In this document: positions 57,245 through 64,000 of the stretch, piece after piece
Layout: each line of letters starts with the position of its first letter
Position numbering within the stretch: position 1 is the stretch's first letter
DNA from: Clostridium sp. Cult3
GTDB lineage: Bacteria > Bacillota > Clostridia > Tissierellales > Tepidimicrobiaceae
Direction of reading: 5' to 3'
Length of the DNA: 64,000 nucleotides
NCBI RefSeq assembly: GCF_021655115.1
Contig: NZ_PPXY01000047.1
Location: 1-64,000, forward strand
Program-made: the position numbers and the translations under genes
The notes under the pieces: generated by a model
What the model saw: only the letters and a program-made list of their open reading frames with translations
The model's database searches: none
What the model was told of the DNA's origin: nothing

Positions 57245-57709
57245 CTCTTCATCTATCATCATGCTTCCTGTGGTTATATGATTATATCCTTTATATGCTC
57301 TTTGGCCTTCCTTTACCTTTTTTAATTCCATTTTAGTTTCTTCTAGCCTTTGCTTCATAACCTTATTATTTTCCTCATCTAGCAGGGATAAGGCCATTAG
57401 AGTTGAAGATATTTCCGTAACAATCTCCTTTAACTCCTTTAGATTAGGATACTTTTCTATATCCAATTCGTCTACGCTTTCAATAGCTTCTTCTTTTTTA
57501 ATCTGAGAGAATATATTTAAAAAGGATACATCTAATCTATCGATCTGTTTAATTATATTATCCTTTTTATCTAAAAGTTGATTTAATCCTTCCATATCTT
57601 CCTTTTCTATATATTCCTTCTGCCCTATTGTAAATTGATGCATATCCTTTAACAATTTAGCTTTTTCTTGGCTTAAGGATATCAATTCATTTATTTTTTT
57701 CTTGGTCAT
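57239..57709 (-). CDS. FliT/FlgN-type flagellar chaperone
   Basis: 156 residues, almost entirely helical with heptad-like charged residues and no membrane segment, and ending in GQRAYKGYN near the C-terminus as in FlgN-type chaperones. It directly follows fliS, the place of fliT in Firmicutes. Expected role: binding the cap or hook-associated protein before export. The family name is by position and helical pattern rather than a strong motif. Confidence 0.7.
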   Translation of the reverse strand: MTKKKINELISLSQEKAKLLKDMHQFTIGQKEYIEKEDMEGLNQLLDKKDNIIKQIDRLDVSFLNIFSQIKKEEAIESVDELDIEKYPNLKELKEIVTEISSTLMALSLLDEENNKVMKQRLEETKMELKKVKEGQRAYKGYNHITTGSMMIDEEK

Positions 57710-57719
57710 CTTGCTACAC

Positions 57720-58109
57720 CTACCTGTTTTGATATACCCTTTTTTTTACCTGTTGCATAGCTTCCTTCCATGTATCTCTCATCTCCATAAGTATTTCCAA
57801 TGCCTCTTCTATAGGCTCTGTCTTTTTTTGAATATTGGCATCGATTAGGTTGTCCAGTATAAAGCCATATAGATTTCTAAAGTTAGTTGATATTTCATAG
57901 TCCATGTTGAGAGATGAATTTAACTCAATAACTATATCTTGAGCCCTAATCAAAGCTTCATGGGCTCTTTTTATATCCTTATTTTCTATGCTATATTTGG
58001 CAATGTTCATAAACTTAATGCCCCCATCATATAGCATAAGGGTCAATTCTTCAGGGGTAGCAGTAAGTACTGTATTTTGCTTATATTGATTAAGGGCGTT
58101 ATATGTCAT
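57720..58109 (-). CDS. fliS: Flagellar export chaperone FliS
   Basis: 129 residues from ATG 58109 (AAAGGATGGGG upstream). Begins YNALNQYKQNTVLTATPEELTLMLYDGGIKF, the FliS signature, and is all-helical. Binds flagellin C-termini in the cytosol. Operon position after fliD. Confidence 0.95.
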   Translation of the reverse strand: MTYNALNQYKQNTVLTATPEELTLMLYDGGIKFMNIAKYSIENKDIKRAHEALIRAQDIVIELNSSLNMDYEISTNFRNLYGFILDNLIDANIQKKTEPIEEALEILMEMRDTWKEAMQQVKKRVYQNR

Positions 58110-58127
58110 CTTCCCCATCCTTTCATT

Positions 58128-59819
58128 TTAGCTCGTAAATTGCTGCATCATCCACATACTTTGGGAATTCATTCTAGATATAGCTTTCTCCATGGCAGCA
58201 AATTTTGCATAGTAGTGGTTTTCTTTTCTAAACAGCATCTCATTTAAATCATCTATCCTCCTACTATATTGTAACACATCTTTATCCAATAGACTGATAC
58301 TGCTATATTCGCTTACGAACTCCAATAGTATATTAGGCTTCACGTCTCTGTATAAATCTGCACTATCTCCTGTGCCAGATTTTTTAATTATGTCTTCCAT
58401 ACTCGCCATTAGATTTTCATAAGTTCTGGTAACTATACCACCAGTTTGTGTAACTTCCTTACCATCTATTGTATCCTTCACATCTGGATTGCTTTCCTTA
58501 AATAGAAGTTCCATTACCCCTTCTGAGTCCTTGGCTATAGCATCCTTTAACTTTTGTTCATCTATTACCAGCTTGCCACCGGCAGTACCCCTGGCATATT
58601 TTTCTGTAGATATGCCTATTTCGGTAATAAGTTGATATGAACCTTCTATACCTGCAGATTTTTCATATATGGAACGTCTAATATTTAGCATGGTATTACT
58701 TATTAGATCATCTGATCTCAACAATCCCGATTTAGCCTTTTCTTCCCAAAGCTCAATATCCTCTTTTTCCATAGCTTTCTTCTGCTCTGATGTCAACGGT
58801 CTATAATCCCTATATTGTTTTTCACCTAATAGTTGATTAGTCTTTTCTACTAGTTTATTGTACTCCTCTACGAATTCTTCTACTTTTTCATATATGCCAT
58901 CTACATCAGTAGATACGTTTACAGTAAAGTCTCCAGTACCTGTAAGGTCCATGGTAATGCCGTTGATGGTGATACGATTGGTAGATGACTTGATATTTTT
59001 TGCATCGTTGAAATGGATTAAGGCATCTTGGCCTGATTTGGAATAAACTATGTTCCCTTCTTTATCGTTATTCCAATTAAGGTTCAAACCACTGATAAAA
59101 TTTTCCGCATCTTCATCCATATTGCTTATCTCTATCTTAGCATTAGCTCCTGTATCCATGGTCTGTAGGAAGAACCTGCCAATATTTGCATCATAGGAAG
59201 CTTTAATGCCTAATGATACTTCTTTATCATTAACCACTTTTTTAGCTGAATTTATCTCCTTCACTATATCATCCATGGTTATGGCTTCCTCTTTTGAAAC
59301 CTTAATTTCAAATTCATTTTTTCCATCGCTTATAGTAAAGTTGATATCTTTTATGATATTGCCATCCCCACCAACAATCTGGCCCTTTTCATTTACTATA
59401 CCCACCTTATCGTTTTCTGTCCTCCGTATATCCACTTCACTAGCCAAGCTTGCTCCTTCAGCTAGATTAGCTACATGAACCTTATAGTTCCCGTCCATAG
59501 CCTTAGCCGTAGTAGATACTGTAGCTATATTTTCATTAGAAGAGGTGGCTTTCTTTACCCAGTTTAAATTTTTATATGAATTAGGTCTCAATTCGCCAGT
59601 ATAGCTTACCGAAGTTAGGCCAAACATCTTTCTGGTATTTAATATGAAATTTGCAAAGTCCTTATTTAAGTCGTTGTACATCTCTTGACGCCATATAATT
59701 ACTTGCCGATCTTGCTCTACCCTGTCTACCTTGACTCTTTCAGCTTTCATCAGGCTGTTTATCATCTCTTCCGTATCTATCCCTGATGCTAGTCCTGTTA
59801 TTCTCATGGTATTGTACAT
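58128..59819 (-). CDS. fliD: Flagellar filament cap protein FliD (HAP2)
   Basis: 563 residues. N-terminal FliD_N domain (MRITGLASGIDTEEMINSLMKAERVKVDRVEQ, in pieces), central beta-rich domains (200-330), C-terminal coiled-coil domain (FliD_C: NKLVEKTNQLLG, and GIVTRTYENLMASM). Exported by the flagellar type III apparatus and caps the growing filament. 11 bp after flaG. Confidence 0.96.
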   Translation of the reverse strand: MYNTMRITGLASGIDTEEMINSLMKAERVKVDRVEQDRQVIIWRQEMYNDLNKDFANFILNTRKMFGLTSVSYTGELRPNSYKNLNWVKKATSSNENIATVSTTAKAMDGNYKVHVANLAEGASLASEVDIRRTENDKVGIVNEKGQIVGGDGNIIKDINFTISDGKNEFEIKVSKEEAITMDDIVKEINSAKKVVNDKEVSLGIKASYDANIGRFFLQTMDTGANAKIEISNMDEDAENFISGLNLNWNNDKEGNIVYSKSGQDALIHFNDAKNIKSSTNRITINGITMDLTGTGDFTVNVSTDVDGIYEKVEEFVEEYNKLVEKTNQLLGEKQYRDYRPLTSEQKKAMEKEDIELWEEKAKSGLLRSDDLISNTMLNIRRSIYEKSAGIEGSYQLITEIGISTEKYARGTAGGKLVIDEQKLKDAIAKDSEGVMELLFKESNPDVKDTIDGKEVTQTGGIVTRTYENLMASMEDIIKKSGTGDSADLYRDVKPNILLEFVSEYSSISLLDKDVLQYSRRIDDLNEMLFRKENHYYAKFAAMEKAISRMNSQSMWMMQQFTS

Positions 59820-59830
59820 ATTGTCACCCC

Positions 59831-60193
59831 CTATACCCTTTCATCTACTATTATGCCGGATATTTCCCATATGGCTGCTACCAAATCCAATATCTTTTCA
59901 GGAGGTATCTCCCTTATGGTTTCATCTGTTGTCACATCTATTACTTTTACCATTATCTGTTTTGTCTTTTCATGAATGGAGAATTCAAACCTCCTATCAT
60001 AAGCAACAAACTTTTCATTAGCCGATTCTATATTTTGGATTAATTCATCTTCTGTACATCTTCTTTCCTCTAAGGTTTTGATTGGATTTACATTTCTATC
60101 TTTGCCAACTATTCTCATAGGACCTGATAGATTCCTGTTCATTTCGTTATATCTATTGGTATCTAAAGCATTGTTCACCCCATCAATTTGCAT
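59831..60193 (-). CDS. flaG: FlaG family flagellar protein
   Basis: 120 residues. The C-terminal half (VAYDRRFEFSIHEKTKQIMVKVIDVTTDETIREIPPEKILDLVAAI, in pieces) is the FlaG domain. First gene of flaG-fliD-fliS-fliT. The N-terminal 40 residues are Asn-rich and poorly conserved. Role in filament length or assembly is known only in part. Confidence 0.88.
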   Translation of the reverse strand: MQIDGVNNALDTNRYNEMNRNLSGPMRIVGKDRNVNPIKTLEERRCTEDELIQNIESANEKFVAYDRRFEFSIHEKTKQIMVKVIDVTTDETIREIPPEKILDLVAAIWEISGIIVDERV

Positions 60194-60241
60194 ACCTTAT
60201 CCCCCTTATATTGTTCTATATTTTATATCGACTAGATAGAT

Positions 60242-60931
60242 TTATTCTTTAGTCTTATATTTGCTCTTTCTTTGCCATAGTATGACTAACAATACATAGG
60301 CCCCTTTTACTACAGCAGCAATTATAGCCCCAATGGGATTTTCCCTTATATCTACGGCTTTTACAAAGAAGTAGGTAGTGATAAACTGACCTGGAGCCAA
60401 TCCTAAAATAGTTCCAAATAAATAATCCTTTAAGGATATAGAACTAAGACCAGATACATAGTTGGCTATACTAAAGGGGATAAAAGGCATGCTCCTCATA
60501 AAAAACACATAACCCATTCCATGCTTCTCTATCTGTCTAGATACCTCTTCAAGACTTACATCCCTTTCCTTTTTATAGTAGATCTTGTTTACCACTTTTA
60601 TAACATCTTGTCTAAATATCTTAGCTATATAGAAAGCCAAAATCGAAGCAATCATACCACCGATTATCACGTATAAATATCCTTTCCAACCAAATAAAAA
60701 AGCCCCTATGGCTGAAAACCATGATATGGGAACAAAAAATACCATCAATAGTGTTATAAGTACAGTATAAACTATTCCAAAACCTTTATTTTCACTGCCT
60801 GAGGTAAAAAACTCAAACAGATTGTCCTTGTCAAATATGTTCAAACTTACTATTAAATATATAAACATCAACAGGAATAGAACACCAAATACTATCTTAA
60901 AACCACGACCTTTAGTTTTCAAAATCCTCAC
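60242..60931 (-). CDS. TVP38/TMEM64 (VTT) family membrane protein
   Basis: 229 residues with about five or six helices. The family GX loop FLFGWKGYLYVIIGGMIASILAFYIAK and the SMPFIPFSIANYVSGLSSISLKDYLFGTILGLAPG region (in pieces) are characteristic of the SNARE-associated/VTT group. GTG 60931 start is the likeliest; TTG 60922 is possible. Unknown function; related proteins handle lipids. Divergent to the FUSC-like gene. Confidence 0.85.
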   Translation of the reverse strand: MRILKTKGRGFKIVFGVLFLLMFIYLIVSLNIFDKDNLFEFFTSGSENKGFGIVYTVLITLLMVFFVPISWFSAIGAFLFGWKGYLYVIIGGMIASILAFYIAKIFRQDVIKVVNKIYYKKERDVSLEEVSRQIEKHGMGYVFFMRSMPFIPFSIANYVSGLSSISLKDYLFGTILGLAPGQFITTYFFVKAVDIRENPIGAIIAAVVKGAYVLLVILWQRKSKYKTKE

Positions 60932-61005
60932 CTCTTATGATTTTGTTAATAATATCATTATAGTATATTTTGCCTATCAATACCATTTTAAATACCTTTT
61001 TCATC

Positions 61006-61034
61006 TTGTCCAATACGCACTTGATTGGTATAAT
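61006..61034 (+). promoter_or_regulatory. Promoter of the FUSC-like gene
   Basis: TTGTCC (61006-61011), 17-bp spacer, TATAAT (61029-61034). Confidence 0.6.
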
Positions 61035-61076
61035 GTTCGTACGATAATTAGTATAATAATTAAAAGGATGAGAAAT

Positions 61077-61952
61077 ATGAAAGTCGGAAAAATAGGTATG
61101 CGTACCATCAAAACAGCATTAGCTGTAAGTTTAACCATATTTATTTCCCAAGTATTCAATTTAAAAAGCCCTTTTTTTGCCGGAATTGCAGCCATAATCG
61201 CCATGCAATCCTCTGTATCCGAATCCTTTAGCATGGCTAAAAATCGTATGCTCAGTACCATATTAGGGGCTGTTATTGCACTATCATTCTCTTTGATTGC
61301 TCCAGAGAACCCCTTTTTTATAGCTATAGGAATTATAATCATAATATATTTATGTAATATATTTGACTGGAAAAAATCCATTCAACTTTCTACCATGGTA
61401 TTCTTATCTATCATACTAAACTATGAGGAAGGCAGTCGGGTAAACTATGCTCTCTATAGGACCCTAGATACCTTTATAGGATTAGTAATAGGGACTTTAA
61501 TAAACTACTTCATCCTTCCACCTAATATTGAAGATAAGATGAAAATCTCCATCAAAAATATGTATTCTCAAGTAAAAGATATGTTGGAACGCATAATATG
61601 GAAGGAAGAGTATATAGAATTAGAAGGGTTAAGACAAGATATAGTAGATATAGAAAAAAAATATAATATATTGAAGAAGGAAATAAAGTTAAACCTCTAC
61701 AAAATGGATGATTATCTTAATTTTCAACATATATTTGATCTATTTGAAAACACCTATAACCATATAAGTATTATATGCTCTATTGAAAAATCCCCTTATA
61801 TCGATGATAAGAACAGGAGGACTTTAGAAAAATTGTTCAATAAAAAGGCACCATTAAACAATAGGGAATATGGGGATGAATTGGATTTAGTATATAATTA
61901 TCATCTAAATAAAATACTTGAAAACCTATCCCTTATAGACAGTATTTTGTAG
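61077..61952 (+). CDS. Aromatic acid exporter/FUSC family protein (DUF939-like)
   Basis: 291 residues from ATG 61077 (AAAAGG 9 bases upstream). Six hydrophobic segments in the first 140 residues, with KIGMRTIKTALAVSLTIFISQ and FAGIAAIIAMQSSVSESF, then a soluble C-terminal half predicted helical. It resembles the YgaE/YqjA-type exporters with N-terminal FUSC half-domain. Exported substrate unknown; aromatic acids are suggested only by the family name. Confidence 0.8.
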   Translation: MKVGKIGMRTIKTALAVSLTIFISQVFNLKSPFFAGIAAIIAMQSSVSESFSMAKNRMLSTILGAVIALSFSLIAPENPFFIAIGIIIIIYLCNIFDWKKSIQLSTMVFLSIILNYEEGSRVNYALYRTLDTFIGLVIGTLINYFILPPNIEDKMKISIKNMYSQVKDMLERIIWKEEYIELEGLRQDIVDIEKKYNILKKEIKLNLYKMDDYLNFQHIFDLFENTYNHISIICSIEKSPYIDDKNRRTLEKLFNKKAPLNNREYGDELDLVYNYHLNKILENLSLIDSIL

Positions 61953-61959
61953 ATTAGTA

Positions 61960-61990
61960 AAGGGATCCCTTAAAGCTTTGGGGATCCCTT
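61960..61990. terminator. Hairpin between convergent genes
   Basis: 10-bp perfect arms AAGGGATCCC/GGGATCCCTT, 11-base loop, without a clear T run on either strand; between the FUSC-like and peptidase genes. Confidence 0.4.
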
Positions 61991-62021
61991 ATAGTAAAAC
62001 TGATACAATTAAAATTATTAT

Positions 62022-63716
62022 CTAAAACTTGCTATCATCTACTAAATCTAGCCACTCTTTAATTGGTTCTACCACTTCTTTTATAGTTCCGTCTATAAAT
62101 GGGTTTTTAAGATTCGCTAATTCTACTAACTCTAAGAAGGATTTGCTGCCTCCTGCTTTGCAAAGTCGCAGATAATCATCCCAAGCTTTTTCTCTATTAT
62201 TCCTTACCTTTATCCAAAATTGAAATGCACATACTTGAGCCAATGTATAGTCTATATAGTAGAAGGGAGTTGAAAATATGTGGCCTTGCCTAAACCAATA
62301 TCCTCCCCTATTTAATAGATCATTATCTTCATAATCTCTAAAGGGTAAATACTTCTTCTCTATTTCCCTCCATTTAGTTTTTCTCTCCTCTGGCGTGGCT
62401 TCAGGATTTTCATACACAAAATGTTGAAATTCATCAACAGTAACACCATAAGGTATAAAACTTACCGCGCCAGCTAAATGGCTAAATTTATATTTATTCA
62501 CTTCGTCTTCAAAAAATAATTCCATCCAAGGCCAGGTTATAAACTCCATACTCATGGAGTGAATTTCTGCTGCCTCCATAGTTGGAAAACTATATTCTGG
62601 TACTCTTAAATCCCTACTCATATACACTTGAAATGCGTGACCTGCTTCATGAGTCAATACATCTACATCGCCACTGGTGCCATTGAAATTGGAAAAAATA
62701 AATGGAGATTTATAATCAGAAATATAGGTACAATAGCCTCCACTCATCTTTCCTTTCTTACTTACTAAATCTAGTAGTTCCCTTTCTACCATAAAGGTAA
62801 AGAACTCATGGGTTTCCTTGGATAATTCTTTATACATCTTCTTTCCATTTTCTAGTATCCATTCTGGATCCCCTTTAGGAGTAGCATTGCCTGTTAAATA
62901 TTCCAAAGGTTCGTCATAATATTTTAACTGATCTAGACCTAGTCTTTTTCTCTGCCTATCCTTCAATTCTGATACTAATGGAACTAAGTCCTCTTCTACC
63001 TGTTTCCTGTAGTTAGCTACATCCTTTGCATCGTAATCAGATCGGGACATGCGATAATAACCCATTTGTACATAATTATCATAGCCTAATTTTTTGGCCA
63101 TCCTAGTCCTTACCTTTACCAGCTCATCATATATTCTGTCAATCTCCTCTTCCTTTTCTTCAAAAAATCCTATATAGGTCTCGTAAGCTTTCTTCCTTAT
63201 AGCCCTATCCTTAGATTGCATGAAAGGAGCCATCTGACTTAGGTTTCTAACTTCCCCTTCAAAGTCTATTTTAGCTGAAGCGATAAGCTTATCATACTCT
63301 GTAACTAGTTTATTTTCCCTTATTAAATCCTCAATTATCTCCTCGGAGAAGGTCTTTAATTCCATCTCTGCCAAATTGAATATCTGTTTTCCCCATTCTA
63401 TTTCCAAATCTGATCTAAATTTAGAGTTAATCATTGCATTATAAAATTTCACTACTATATTTTGGTATAAGGGCATATTTTCATCTAAAAAATCCTGTTC
63501 CTTAGCATAGAATTCGTCTTCTGTATTGATAGAATGTCTAATGTATACTAAATTTCCCATAGTTTCTACATTAGATCTAATATCGTTTATTTCCTTCATT
63601 ATTTTATTTTGTTCTTCAAAAGATTTGGCGTCATTAAAATGCTTTAGCAGTTTTTCAAATTCTTCACCAATAGCCTTTAAATCTGGTCTAGTATATTTAT
63701 AATCCTTAAATTTCAA
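62022..63716 (-). CDS. M3 family oligoendopeptidase (PepF-like)
   Basis: 564 residues. Zinc motif HEAGH (VLTHEAGHAFQVYMS, near 355), with the downstream Glu in PTMEAAEIHSMSMEFI (near 383). The shape is the M3 thimet/PepF group, which cleaves small peptides in the cytosol. Starts at TTG 63716, since GGGAGGG lies 7 bases upstream and no ATG is present. It is a single gene on this strand in the window. Confidence 0.93.
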   Translation of the reverse strand: MKFKDYKYTRPDLKAIGEEFEKLLKHFNDAKSFEEQNKIMKEINDIRSNVETMGNLVYIRHSINTEDEFYAKEQDFLDENMPLYQNIVVKFYNAMINSKFRSDLEIEWGKQIFNLAEMELKTFSEEIIEDLIRENKLVTEYDKLIASAKIDFEGEVRNLSQMAPFMQSKDRAIRKKAYETYIGFFEEKEEEIDRIYDELVKVRTRMAKKLGYDNYVQMGYYRMSRSDYDAKDVANYRKQVEEDLVPLVSELKDRQRKRLGLDQLKYYDEPLEYLTGNATPKGDPEWILENGKKMYKELSKETHEFFTFMVERELLDLVSKKGKMSGGYCTYISDYKSPFIFSNFNGTSGDVDVLTHEAGHAFQVYMSRDLRVPEYSFPTMEAAEIHSMSMEFITWPWMELFFEDEVNKYKFSHLAGAVSFIPYGVTVDEFQHFVYENPEATPEERKTKWREIEKKYLPFRDYEDNDLLNRGGYWFRQGHIFSTPFYYIDYTLAQVCAFQFWIKVRNNREKAWDDYLRLCKAGGSKSFLELVELANLKNPFIDGTIKEVVEPIKEWLDLVDDSKF

Positions 63717-63969
63717 AATATATCCCTCCCTTTATGTATTTAAGAATATGATATCAAATTATTCTGATAATGTATATATGAAATATCACAGGCAATTATG
63801 TGAACCATATACTAATTTTTTTGAGTTTTATAGAAATAACAATAATTTATAAAGCCAAGCATATATATATTAGTAATATTAAAATCGTAAAAGTTTAAGT
63901 TCTAAATTCAGACTCAATAGAATATTTTTTCGCAATAGGTCTATTAAAAGAAAATAAAGGAGGGAAAAA

Positions 63970-64000
63970 ATGAATAGGAAAATTTTAGCATTACTATTAA
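63970..64000 (+). CDS. N-terminal fragment of a probable secreted protein (runs off the end)
   Basis: AAAGGAGG precedes ATG 63970, and the first ten codons give MNRKILALLL, a basic start followed by hydrophobic residues as in a signal peptide. The 253-bp gap 63717-63969 before it has no other gene that I can see. The product cannot be named. Confidence 0.55.
   Translation, partial: MNRKILALLL

Noticed and set aside
60822-61076. N-terminal extension of the FUSC-like protein by 85 residues
   Set aside because: It overlaps the divergent VTT gene and lacks a ribosome binding site; ATG 61077 has one and gives the family length.

Overview
The window is A+T-rich, densely coding, and reads as a chromosomal segment of a Gram-positive anaerobe. 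Gene content points to an amino-acid-fermenting member of the Clostridia/Tissierellia: glutamate dehydrogenase, indolepyruvate:ferredoxin oxidoreductase, butyrate kinase, an EtfA with a fused ferredoxin domain plus acyl-CoA dehydrogenase, Rex, and a sodium-coupled amino-acid transporter. Gene order such as tsaE-tsaB-rimI-tsaD/ABC-F/rex and flaG-fliD-fliS-fliT/hpf/secA/prfB is the common Firmicutes core order. There are no rRNA or tRNA genes, insertion sequences, phage genes or CRISPR arrays that I can see.

Layout. 1-2.5 kb: end of a membrane protein, a split two-gene permease, a histidine-kinase remnant and an SDR dehydrogenase. 2.5-5.7 kb: guaB-guaA, followed on the same strand by a G+C-richer stretch that folds like a structured RNA and ends in a terminator. 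5.8-8.9 kb: a TetR-controlled ABC exporter with a clear promoter/operator. 9-12.7 kb: a hydrolase, then a four-gene ECF sigma/anti-sigma/membrane-protein operon. 12.8-16.8 kb: an ABC exporter whose permease carries a C-terminal M1-type metallopeptidase. 16.8-19.6 kb: a papain-like protein and groES-groEL under a perfect CIRCE operator. 19.7-24.4 kb: a BceAB-BceRS-like antibiotic-response module. 24.4-39.5 kb: OGG1-type glycosylase and the amino-acid catabolic block. 39.7-44.7 kb: ABC-F and the tRNA t6A genes. 44.8-45.7 kb: ribU under an FMN riboswitch. 45.7-51.5 kb: NAD-kinase-like protein, amidohydrolase, orphan histidine kinase, Tex. 51.6-60.2 kb: prfB (with programmed frameshift), secA, hpf and a flagellar cap operon. 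60.2-64 kb: two membrane proteins, an M3 peptidase and the start of a secreted protein.

The most coherent system is at 25.3-35.3 kb. A sigma-54 activator (33233-35293) sits next to two good -24/-12 promoters, one in front of an NSS-family transporter and one in front of iorA-iorB-aminotransferase-butyrate kinase. I infer a sigma-54-controlled pathway that imports amino acids, probably aromatic, transaminates them, oxidises the 2-keto acids with ferredoxin, and recovers ATP through acyl-phosphate; glutamate dehydrogenase would recycle glutamate. Two perfect 18-3-18 bp dyads lie beside this promoter region, and cre-like dyads lie in the leaders of iorA and gdh.

Other points to re-examine: a GMP synthase whose glutaminase domain lacks the catalytic cysteine; the RNA-like element downstream of guaA; two intergenic clusters of DnaA boxes (between the ABC-F gene and tsaD, and between hpf and fliT); and a short palindromic element repeated in the groES/groEL and secA/prfB gaps.
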